A stretch of DNA of 64,000 nucleotides from Dendrobium chrysotoxum (Eukaryota; Streptophyta; Magnoliopsida; Asparagales; Orchidaceae): assembly GCA_019925795.1 (NCBI GenBank), contig CM034307.1, positions 33,629,201 through 33,693,200 on the forward strand. Direction: 5' to 3'. The notes under the pieces were generated by a model. The model saw nothing but the letters and a program-made list of their open reading frames with translations, did not search any database and was not told the origin of the DNA. Positions 54,592 to 64,000 of this stretch are shown piece after piece (within the stretch, counting starts at the first letter, position 1; the number at the start of each line of letters is the position of its first letter). The position numbers and the translations under genes are program-made.

Positions 54592-56184
54592 TGTAATATT
54601 TATTAACTTTTAATTTGATTAGAAATTATAAGCTTTAGAATGTTTAATGGGGCTTTTAGTAATTAGGGTTTGGGTTGGAGAAGTGGATATGCAAGTTTGG
54701 AAAATTGTTATGCTGACACCGCGGTGGTATAGCATTGAACTCTAAAGAAAATAGAGAAAATTAGGGTTTTGGAGTGTATGTTGAAGAGCCGAGGAGCACC
54801 ACGACGGTGACGAGTCTCATGTGAGGACATTATAGGAGAATCTAGAAGAATATCTAAGAGAGCAACAGTGCTGGGGGGTTATGTTGAGCACTGTGGTGCC
54901 AGGTCAAGTTAGCAGTTTTTAAATGTTAAAATATATCAAACCATTTTCACTCCTAACCATCCTTGCCATGGAATAAGAAGAAGAAAGCGGAGGAGAAGTG
55001 CAGAGAAAAAACAAAAGAGGGATTTAGGAGACCAAAATCTAATGATCGTCCATTCGGCTAGTTGGAAAATTTATCGCGCTCGAGGTAGACATCCCGTACT
55101 CTATTTCTAATTTCATTTCCAAGATGTTTATGTAAAGATATTCTTATAAATATGATTTTCTTGAGTTTGAAAAAGGTTTCATCGTATATGTTTTAGTATA
55201 TCATTACACACTTTATTATGGAAAATTTGACTATTAGAATATAAAATTTCATTGGTTGGTTTGCTCTATATGAATTTCTAAAATTTTTAGAGAATTATGT
55301 CACTTCTGAACATCAGTACAGTTGGCAAAGTGTGTTAATTTATTTATTTTTTCATATTATCTAGGAAATTGATAAATTTCTGAGAAATTTAACTAGGCAT
55401 CCAAAATTAGGGCTTTTTATATAAAATTTATATTTAAAATGTGTATGTTTTAAATTCCTCAGTTGTATATTACATTATCATCATGCACTGCATAGCATTA
55501 TGGATCTCTATTATGGAAATGAAAGAATACTTGAATCATGTGCTTAGGTCCAATTTAAATGCATCTTTGTTATGGACTACTTTGTTTTGCTCTAGCTCTG
55601 ACATGACTCTATGTTAGAATATACTCTGCTCGATTCTGACTCTACTCTACACCTACCTCAAGAAAGTGGGAAGTGGTAAATGGGAGTTATAAGTGGACAT
55701 TAATACATGTTTATTCTTGCATTGATATTTATATGTGCTCCAATATGCCAAAAATGTAGAGTAAATAGTAGTTCTATTATTTTCTTTATTTATTTATTTT
55801 TTGAATAGTGAATTAAACACTGATATGGGGGAAAAGGGTTGGCCTATTGAGTTTTATACTCATTCTTTTGTCTATAATATTTGATGAAAAGGCAAAGGTC
55901 CATCTAAGAAGATTGAGTTTAATAAGTAGTAAAGAATTTGGTCTTGTAAGGTACATATGATTTTGTAGTTCATAATGTATTTAAATCTTTTATTGCGAAT
56001 ATTGTATTATGAAATATTATTATTTAAATATTCTAGATGTATATTTTGGCTATTTGTGTTATATTATTTTGGATGATTAGATGTCTCTAGTGAAATAAAA
56101 AGTTGGATAGAAAATTTTGAAATATATAGGAAAAGTAGACTTAATTCCACATTTAGGTCTTGGGGGGGGGGGGGGGGGGGGGTA
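54592..56184 (+). repeat. 3' LTR of Tekay-type element
   Basis: This LTR of about 1593 bp aligns with 39569-41154. Near its right end the sequence CATGGGATGTTACA of the 5' LTR is replaced by a run of 21 G (56162-56182) followed by TA. The end at 56184 is placed by length and by the GGGGA that follows. Confidence 0.75.
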
Positions 56185-56189
56185 GGGGA

Positions 56190-56311
56190 GGAGGAATGTG
56201 ATGGGCTATTATGTGAGCAGGGAGAAATATGGAGTGAAGATTTAGGTATTTTTAAAGTAATTTAAGCCAGTTACTTCGAGGGCTAGAACTAGCATTGCTA
56301 TGTCAAGGCCA
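56190..56311. other. Flank between Tekay element and CACTA element
   Basis: This 120-bp stretch has no motif I can name. It ends with CCA (56309-56311), the left target duplication of the CACTA element. Confidence 0.5.
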
Positions 56312-56435
56312 CACTACAAGAAAATCATCAAATACCCATGGATTTTTTGGCAGCCTTGGTACCACCAGAAATTCTGGTGATTAAGCCTATGGATTGAACA
56401 ACAATTATACCAGTGGTTTGGCTACCAAAAAATCA

Positions 56436-58455
56436 AGCTTTTCTTTCACTTGATGATGTTAAGGTTGATTTATATCGTAAGAAATTTATTCTAGAATATT
56501 GGTTATGGATCTCACATGGAGAGTACGAGTCACATGGAGATACTCATGCCCGATCCATCCACAGCTTCTAGAATAATAGATGAAGATCAAATGAATAGAC
56601 CGTATGATAAACTTATTTTTGATACAGCTGTTCCAATTTTAAGAGCAAACATGGAAGAGCTACCAATCATAAAAACATATATATTTTTTGAATTACCACA
56701 TGCTGCTCAAAAACTAATTTAAGATGATTATACAGCTCATTCAAAATTATTGGTTATAGTTAGAATGCTTAGTATCAAAACTGAGTATAATATTCCTCAG
56801 GAGTGCTTTAATGACTTCATTTATCTTCTTAAGAAAAGAAATCTAGCGGATAATTTAATCCCCACAGATTTATATCGAATGAAGAAATTAGTATCCAAGT
56901 TCGGTCTTACCACTATAAAAATTAATTATTGTATAAATGATTGTATGTTATACTATAAGGATGATGCGATGGAAGTTTGTTGTCGTACTTACAATGCGCC
57001 TCGATTCAAATCCAACTCGAGAAAATAACGTCATCAAAATAAAGTTGTTCCAAATTCTCGATTATTTTATTTACTAATTATTCCAAGACTTCAATGCCTC
57101 TACACATTAATGAGTTCAGCAGGTCATATGCTATGGCATAAAGAGAAATTAGCTCATAGTGGTGTTCTTTCTCATCCATCAAATACTGAAGCATGTAAAT
57201 ATTTTGATCAAACACATGCTTTATTTGCTATTGAGCCATGTAATATAATATTGGGATTATGTGCTGATGGCTTCACTCGATACAATCAAGCAGCTTCACC
57301 ATATTCTTGTTGGCCAATCATACTAACAATTTACAACCTTCCACCGAAGATGTACATGACTACCCCGTATATGTTCTTAGCACTTATAGTACTAGGACCA
57401 CATAATCCAAAAGCAAAAATTAATATTATTTTGCAACCATTAGTTGATAATCTCAAGTTCTTATGGAAAGAAGGTGTTCAAACATATGACATCTCAATCA
57501 AATAGAATTTTCTTCTTAAAGCCGTATTACTTTGGACCATTAGTGATTTTCCAGCTTAAAATATATTATCGGGTTGGAGCACAATAGGAAAGTCAACTTG
57601 TCCTTACTATATGATGAATGCCAAATCTTTCACACGAAAACATGGAGGAAAAATACTTAGTTTGATTGTCATCCTATGTTCCTACCTTCTGATCATCCAT
57701 TTGAAGAAACAAGGATTCTTCAGAAATGGAGTTGAGAGGCCACCTCCTCCACTCAAATTAAGTGGTTATAACATACTACAGAGACTATCTGACATTTCAT
57801 TAATTATTGATTTTCCAACACTATCATAGTATAAATTTCCTAGATATGGCATTCAACATAATTGGATTAAAAAAGTATTTTTTGAAAATTATCATATTAG
57901 AGAACAATTTTGATAAGGCATAATCTAGATGTTATACACATTGAGAAGAATATTTTCGACAACATTTTTAATGCAATCACGGATGTTAAAGGTAAGAGTA
58001 AGGATAATGTGAAAGCTAGAAAGGACATTAAAGAGTATTGCTGGTGAAGAAATCTAGAACTAGTAATAACTAATGATGATATAATAATGAAGCTAAAAGC
58101 ACCATTCTCATTCATGTTAGAACAAAAAAAATCAATATGTCAGTTGTTTCAAAGTTTAAAAATGTATGATGGCTATGGATCAAACTTGAGCAAATGTGTA
58201 GACCATAAATCTGTGAGATTATTTGGAGTAAAAAATCATGACTATCGCATAATTATGGAGGTGCTTCTTCTAATTAAACTATATTCATTACCATATTACA
58301 TATCAAATCTGTTAATGAAGATTAACCTTTTGTTTAAATACCAATGTTCATCTAAACTAAGCGAAGAGATTTTACGAAGGAGTGAGGAAAACATACTAAT
58401 CATCTTATACAAGCTCGTAGATCCATTACAACAGAGGACCAATTACTTTTTGTAA
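56436..58455 (+). pseudogene. CACTA transposase (TNP2/Transposase_21-like)
   Basis: The 5' end keeps only the last part of the transposase-associated domain (SLDDVKVDLYRKKFILEYWL, WISHGE). The frame then shifts. From 56516 to about 57905 one frame continues with only a few stops (56720, 57026, 57503, 57560, 57827). It reads SKLLVIVRMLSIKTEYNIPQ, NDCMLYYKDDAMEVCC, MSSAGHMLWHKEKLAHSGVL, HPSNTEACKYFDQTHALFAI, NIILGLCADGFTRYNQAASP, YSCWPIILTIYNLPPKMYMT, LSGWSTIGKSTCPYYMMNAK and YGIQHNWIKKVFFENYHIRE. After a frameshift near 57910 it continues with HNLDVIHIEKNIFDNIFNAI and KMYDGYGSNLSKCVDHKSVR. This is the plant CACTA transposase. It is inactive, but recently so. Confidence 0.88.
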
Positions 58456-58739
58456 AGTTATTATAATTTGATTTGTTATGTAATTGAGAAAAAATTTTAC
58501 CTACAGCTTTAACACCATAAGGCAGACCACCCACAAGATTCATGACATAATACAGAGCAAATATGATGCTTCATACTTATCGTGGAAGAAAATTCCAAAG
58601 AAAGTTAGGGATATATGGTTAAGAGAATTTCAAGTATATTTATTTGACATTGCTTAATAATTGTTATTATATTGGTATTAATATTATTTATTATGCCATA
58701 TTTTATATAAAGATTTTAAGTGGTTGCTTGAGCATGGTT

Positions 58740-59630
58740 CGAGGATCAGAACTAATTTTGAGAAAAGTGGCCCTACTCATCTCAGGGACATGTTCACAAA
58801 CATTTGAATGTTTGGGGAGTGTCCATTATGGATTGGCAGGGCATGCGGGTTGATTTGACCAGAGCTTGAGCGCGCCCTGAGTTCACCAAATTGAGAGAGA
58901 AAAACAACCAGAATAGAGCATCTGATTGTGGGTTTAGGAAGCTCTCTTCATACATATGGTTCAATGCCTTATACTGAGCATAGACAATGACTGGTAAAAA
59001 TTATTTTATTAGTTTCATAAATATGTGTACATTGTTTTAACTATGCTCTCTATTTATAAAAAAAGTATCTTGGTCGAGAGCAGACACCATTAGATCGAGC
59101 TGCATGCACGCACTCACCAACATCAAGTTGATCATCAATGGGTTGATGAGAAGGCAAGAAAAACTCATGTGAGTATCACTTTTTGAGTAATGATAAAAAT
59201 AAATAAAAATTTATTTTTATGGATTTATTCTCGTAGTTTGATTTTATATGACTTCAGAAGGTTCAGTGGTCTACTTGGGAGGGATCATCTTCAAGATCGA
59301 CCCAGTAGTCTGAGTACCACAAGTGGTCACAGGTTATTGAAGGAAGACATAAGGGGAGGGTTTATGGCTTTGGTTTGTAGGGATATGCTGTTGATGGCAG
59401 TACATCCACCTCAGTATTTTATGATGCTAGTTGTGTTAAAGAAATCATCAACCAAAGAGTTGCTAATCTGACAAAAGAGATAGAGGAGATGAGATAGATT
59501 TAGGCTGAGATACAGGTGGAGCTGCGATTATATTGAGCCAAAAATTAGAAGAAAATGGATCAAGAGCCTCTACATGAATCACAGGGCAGCAAGGAGATGA
59601 AAGATAATTAGATTTAAGTTAATGTTGAAG
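58740..59630 (+). pseudogene. Second CACTA ORF remnant (Transposase_24/TNP1-like)
   Basis: The broken frames give SGPTHLRDMFTNI, MFGECPLWIGRACG, then GLGSSLHTYGSMPYTEH near 58930-58980, and GREQTPLDRAACTHS near 59075-59118. Second ORFs of plant CACTA elements have a basic segment with G-S-x-S-x-x-x-H or H-T-x-G-S and a later L-G-R-x-P-T-x-x-E-x-x-x-x-T-H-x-R-K block, and the order fits. A possible intron with GT near 58993 and AG near 59068 separates the two. The product is too degraded to be sure. Confidence 0.45.
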
Positions 59631-59639
59631 TTATGGTTG

Positions 59640-60161
59640 GACTTTGAAGAACAAGCTTTTCTTTGAGAACATATTAATGTGAACTCTTTATTGTAGTTGA
59701 ACTTTAAGTTTTAAAGTTTATTTATGTTGAACTTTATATATTCAAGCTGTTAGACTTATGTTTTATTTAGTTTTAAAGTTTATTTATTTTGAACTTTATG
59801 TTTTCAACTCTTTTAGTATGTGTTGATTATGAATATTGTGTTAGTGCATTTTATATTGTTTATATTATGCATTTGCTGCAGGTATCAAATGTGGAGGAGT
59901 TTGTGGAAAATTAAGAGGTTGTCTAATTTTTTTACCTTGCTATATATTTCCAACGGCCTACCGGCGGTCCAACCTCCTAAAACTTTGATATTAGACGGAT
60001 GAAAATCCATCGGAATAATAAAGAAACTGTCGGTAATGCCTCCAGTAATCTCTATCGGCTATTCTGCGGAAGCCACCGCTCTGCCTGCCACCATAACCAA
60101 AATGAAAAACTGTCGCAAAGCCGCCAAAAATAATTCATAGGCAAAATATTTTTTTTTAAAG
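59640..60161 (+). other. 3' subterminal region of the CACTA element
   Basis: Non-coding sequence with repeated TTTATTT-GAACTTTA segments (59700-59800) is followed by GC-richer subterminal motifs such as CGGCGGTCC, GGATGAAAATCCATCGG, GTCGGTAAT, CGGAAGCCACCG and GCCGCCAAAAATAATT. The latter are the type of subterminal repeats to which CACTA accessory proteins bind. Confidence 0.5.
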
Positions 60162-60208
60162 TGAATACTTTACATCTAAAGACATGAAGGTAAGAGAGGT
60201 TGGGTGTC
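60162..60208 (+). repeat. 47-nt Sirevirus integrase fragment captured in the CACTA 3' end
   Basis: The 47 nt are identical to 47937-47983 in Sirevirus copy 2, in the same window orientation (antisense to integrase). Copy 1 at about 27140-27190 differs at several positions, so the match is specific to copy 2 or a close relative. The identity begins after a T9AAAG run and stops sharply at ATTACG. Confidence 0.85.
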
Positions 60209-60337
60209 ATTACGAATTATATCTCCTACACAGCTTATACCGGCGAAAAAAAATTTGCTGGAAAATGCCAAAGCACTGAAATTCCACCGGAAAAGTGCCT
60301 ATTTCCACCGGTAATGGGCAATTTTCCTGTAGTGCCA

Positions 60338-62289
60338 GTCGTGTGCTCAGCCAATGACTAGCATTAGTTTATTTGTTTTTTCATTTTTTTTGTTTCATGA
60401 ATAAAGTTTATGAACATATTTATTTATAAAATTTTATTCTCAATAGTGGGCTGGGCAATATCTGTCTTAGAAAGAATCATCACTTGGAGAAGAAAACTGT
60501 AATAAAATCGTCCACCATAGTTAAAAATATATAAAAAATTATTAAGTTGTTTTTTCCAAAAACTTATCAAATTTTACCTTTCATCGTAATTTTTACTTTA
60601 GTTTGTGGGAGAGCAAACATTTGCAGATCAGTTTTATTAGTAACATTTGATTCTGATTATGGGCATCATTCATGATTACATAAACATTTCTTTCTTTACC
60701 ATTTCCTTCTCTTTTTACTCATTATTCTTCATATAGTTGGGTGCAATTTATAGATAATTTTGGATTCAATAAAAAGAGCTTCATTTCATACATTCTTTCA
60801 TAAGGAAAAGTATCCAACCAAATTGTAAATCTTTTGCTTTATTCAACACAACTCAAATGCTTTTTTTTCTAATTGCTTAATTTTATTTCTTGTATCAAAT
60901 TGATTTTTTAATAATGGTTTATTGCCTTCATCAATAAATTTGTTGTAAATTTGTTGCCACCATCAATAAACTCTAAAGGTGATACTCCATTCAATAAAAG
61001 TTTTGAATTTCTCTCATAAATACTTAAAATATATTTATTTAACTTATATTATTTATGCTTAAATAGATTTAATATTATTGTTTATCAATGACATAGCTAT
61101 AGAACATATAATCTCAATTTGCTCAGTACACTAGAATAATCTGATACTTGTTCCTAGTATATATATATAAATTATTTTGTCTTGAAATTTTGTGAAAATT
61201 TCATTTGCTTAGAGTCATATATATGTAATATAAGTTGTTTATTTTGCAAGTGTATTAATTGAAAATGCAGGTACATGCTATCAAATGAACATTATTAAGA
61301 TTTTTCTACTTTACAAAGATTTAATTTTGAAATTGATGAATATACTTTCTAAAAATCCCTACCATAATTCTTTAGATCTCTAAGCTATTTTAAAATAATT
61401 ATTAGAACTAATCTTACACAATATTAAAGGGTTTATGAAACACCTTAAAATAATCATAGAACCAAATCATAAAATTTAACAAATTTTTTCTAAAGTTGAA
61501 TGAAATTTTATACTAAACTTATGAGCATTAATCATTGAACTTTTATTGTGCTAAAAGTGTCATTAAATTTAATGTCTACAATAATTTGAATCTTAAATAG
61601 ATAATCTTAATATTCAAATCTTAAATATATACTTAAGGTGATGCTACGAAAGAGCTTAAGAATTAATATTTTTATTAAAAAGATATTTTTATTTTTTTTC
61701 TTTTTAAAGCAACAAGTCTGCGCTCATTGGGCAACTAGCTCTTTCCCAAGTTATGAAATAAATACTTTTTCTCTTTAAAATATTTTGAAATAACCTTAAT
61801 TTTAAGATAATAAAAATATTTATTAATTTTCAGATTATTCGTATGAAAATTAGAATATAAATTTTAAAATAAATTTATATTATGAAATAATTAAAATATT
61901 TAAAATGACTAATGTATCTTAATATTTAAAAAACTAAGAAATGTTCTTTCCTTGTTTTAAGTATTTTGAAATTATTAAATTTTTATGATAATAAAAAAAT
62001 ATAAGTTTCTTTTATTTTCAAAAGAAGGAAAATTTATAAAAATTAATCATAAATATCTTGCATAGAAAAATATTTAGTAAATTTAAGAAAATTATAAAAA
62101 AAAGAAATTTTTTTTAGACAATGAATGTAGAGATTGTAGTCACATTACTACAACAATAATAAGAAGCCTACCCACTACATGGGGACATGACTCCTTTTTC
62201 TCTATTGTATTATATTAAGTGTCAAATTCTTATTTAAATCTAACAAAAAAGTTATTTCTTAATTCAAGTTTTGAAAAATTAATTTTGAA
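60338..62289. other. AT-rich intergenic DNA without identified feature
   Basis: I see no long reading frame and no retroelement motif here. There is a TATATATATATA run near 61158. A fragment at 62146-62195 (ACAACAATAATAAGAAGCC followed by CCCACTACATGGGG and ACATGACTCC) resembles a short dispersed sequence common in plant genomes (AAGCC...CCCA...TGGGGTCGGCTACATGAATC). Confidence 0.45.
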
Positions 62290-64000
62290 AATTTCATCTA
62301 GGTTTCTAAATCTCCTACAAACATAAGCTCTCATAGTTAATTATATCATAGAAAATTGAAATTTTCTACGAATACTCTTGATTAAAATAGCGGTAAAAAT
62401 TTATTTTTAAATTTCAAAGTTTGATGTCAAAGAAAGCGATGATTAGAATTTCAACATTGATTGGATCAAAATTGAACACTTATTTTAGAGACCAGTGGAT
62501 GAAAGGTAGGAGGTAATTTAGGATTCTAAAATATTTCAGAAATACCTCAGCCTATCATAAGTGTTGGGTTTAAATTGGGATTGAAAAATTTAAGTTTGAA
62601 TTGTCAATTTTATTAGCAAATTGGGATTAAATTCCCTAAGGTTGAGGTCTTATAGCCTGATCCTGCCTCAGAACCTAAGTCTAACTTGGGTATAGAAAAT
62701 GAGTAACCCAAACCTAGCTAATGCAATGTAGGATCTGGACTTCCCCGGCCTATATTGGGGAACCAGCTGACCACCTAAACATTTTAAAACCATGAGTTAT
62801 GTCTTTTATGTGAGAGTGGTAGGGAAATTTATTTAAGTTAGTTTTTGAGAATAGGGCCGACATCTAGAGTAGTCCTTAATTTGGGCCCTTTGACTTATGT
62901 TGGTAATATGAAACTCAAAGTAAATACAATTAAATTTTTGACTCATTTTTAATTATTTCTAATATAGTTCATGCTAATTGACTCAATGAATGCTTAAATC
63001 AAATATGAAGCAATTTTAAAAAGGCTTAAAAATAGGTTTTTCCTAGAGATGGCATAGATTCCCCTTGATAGATCTGCACCATCATAGGCTAGGTGGTCTG
63101 CCAAAACCCACATACGGGGAGGTACCTAACAAAGGAAAGAAAGAGCAACAAGATCCTATACCAACTCCTAGCGATCTTGGGCTTACTTCTTAAAAGAATT
63201 AGAGTTTTTATATTGTATTAAAAATTTTAATTTCATTAAAGTAGAAAAATTTTAACGATCCCTCACGAGCCTCTGATCGTGTTCAAGGCAAAATCAAATA
63301 TCAACATGTAAAATTGCCAAAAAACTACTAAAAGCATGTAATCCTATATCGCAATCAACACATCAATCATTTATCAAATTAATTATATTAATATTCAAAT
63401 TAAAAGTCCATGTGGCAAGTGCCACTTAATATTATAACCCAAGGTCTGTAGAAAGTGAAATGGTCGGTTACTACTAACAACAACCCGGATTTTACTCCTA
63501 ACATTCAAGTGAATTTGAGAATGGGATTCTTCTCAATCTTCACTTCTTTATCCTTCTACGGGACACCTTGGATCATCGGAACTGCATATCCAAGTGAAAT
63601 GAAACTCCTCCCTGAAGGGATGTTTTCTTTCCTCTTTGGATACTCAAAGTAACCCAATATGAATCTTCAAATGAAGAGGGACTCTCCGCTAAGTAATGTC
63701 ACCCTTCTCTTTGAATTTAAGATTGGATTTATATCTCATCTCAAATGCCACTTAACTTAATTACAACTCAAATACATTAAATTATATTGAATGAAAATTA
63801 AAATCTAGACTTGGATCACCTGCAGGGTTATCCTAAATAATTATATTTAAATCTTCACAAGAAGTTAATATAATAAAATTTAAAATTCTCAAACCAGCCA
63901 CTTGTCCATGCTTTTTAATTTTAAAAGGGGGACTTAGCACAGCATCAGTACCTGTAGCAATTTAATATTTATGAGTTTGCCTCCTTTTATTTTAAATGCC
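62290..64000 (-). repeat. Inverted, divergent Tat-family LTR at the right edge
   Basis: Read on the minus strand, this region follows the LTR of element A in order: TTAGGTACCTCCCCGTATG (complement near 63113-63132) pairs with 5904-5921, CACTTATTTTAGAG (62478) pairs with the complement of 6528-6540, ATGATCCAAGG (63570) with GATGGATCCAAGG at 5466, and CCATGGACTTT-like sequence at 63405 with 5630. The last 440 bp or so of the LTR are missing on the left, and the LTR start lies beyond the right edge. It is a separate insertion from element A, more diverged than the two LTRs of A are from each other. The open stretch at 63455-63652 is not a gene. Confidence 0.7.

Larger units (their letters stand above)
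39569..56184 (+). mobile_element. Tekay/Del-type Ty3-gypsy retrotransposon, split by Sirevirus copy 2
   Basis: LTRs lie at 39569-41154 and 54592-56184. The internal region has PBS, gag, a decayed protease, RT, RNase H, integrase with a chromodomain-like end, and a polypurine tract. The integrase and C terminus are of the chromovirus type. A possible 5-bp target duplication GGGGA stands at 39564-39568 and 56185-56189. The middle is interrupted at 42823-52270. All reading frames are heavily broken, more so than in the Sireviruses. Confidence 0.8.
56312..60334 (+). mobile_element. CACTA (En/Spm) DNA transposon with termini and target duplication
   Basis: The element starts CACTACAAGAAAATC and ends ATTTTCCTGTAGTG, the complement of CACTACAGGAAAAT, so the 14-bp termini differ at one position. 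It is flanked by a perfect 3-bp duplication CCA at 56309-56311 and 60335-60337. It is 4023 bp long, short for an autonomous CACTA element. It carries a TNP2-like transposase with stops and a decayed second ORF. Subterminal regions have ACCACCAG/CTGGTG, CCACCGG and GCCGGTAAT-type motifs. A 47-nt Sirevirus fragment lies at 60162-60208. Confidence 0.88.

Noticed and set aside
1..64000. A host gene, tRNA or rRNA gene, or a new defence-like system
   Set aside because: Nearly all coding sequence could be traced to transposable elements, and the unassigned intervals (3450-4640, 38931-39563, 60338-62289) show no gene-like structure on either strand.

Overview
This window looks like intergenic, repeat-packed DNA from a plant nuclear genome. 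The evidence is AT-rich sequence, LTR retrotransposons of three plant lineages (Tat/Ogre-type Ty3-gypsy, Tekay/Del-type chromovirus, Sirevirus-type Ty1-copia), an L1-type LINE with a terminal RNase H, and CACTA (En/Spm) DNA transposons. I see no host protein gene, no rRNA or tRNA gene, and no bacterial-type feature. All family assignments rest on motifs read by eye. The species cannot be named from this sequence. Every coding region is broken by stops, frameshifts or deletions. || Layout. (1) 1-2912 is a pol remnant of a Tat-type gypsy element, fused to the last part of its own LTR (2913-3182). (2) 3183-4735 is a truncated minus-strand CACTA remnant with a transposase-associated domain. (3) About 4760-38080 is a near-complete Tat/Ogre-like element A: 5' LTR, PBS, an extra Lys-rich ORF, gag, protease, RT, two RNase H regions, integrase, a long non-coding 3' region with about 110-bp tandem repeats, and a 3' LTR. 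That 3' LTR is split by a 5'-truncated L1 LINE (21894-36391). The LINE is itself split by Sirevirus copy 1 (22414-32207, plus strand, 5-bp target duplication TACAC). (4) 38086-39563 holds a weak minus-strand MULE-like remnant. (5) 39569-56184 is a Tekay/Del-type gypsy element, split by Sirevirus copy 2 (42823-52270, minus strand, target duplication ATATT). (6) 56312-60334 is a compact CACTA element with matching termini and a CCA target duplication. It carries a 47-nt piece identical to the integrase region of Sirevirus copy 2. (7) 60338-62289 is AT-rich unassigned DNA. (8) 62290-64000 is a divergent, inverted LTR of the Tat family that runs off the right edge. || Order of events. The nesting gives relative ages: Tat element A, then the LINE, then Sirevirus copy 1; and separately Tekay, then an internal deletion in it, then Sirevirus copy 2. 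The two Sireviruses belong to one family and share conserved non-coding architecture: palindrome-rich LTRs, a 36-39-bp minisatellite in the LTR, a second array of about 28-bp repeats between pol and the polypurine tract, and a duplicated polypurine tract. I found no clearly new gene system. The most informative observations are the non-coding repeat architecture of the Sireviruses and the captured retrotransposon fragment in the CACTA element.
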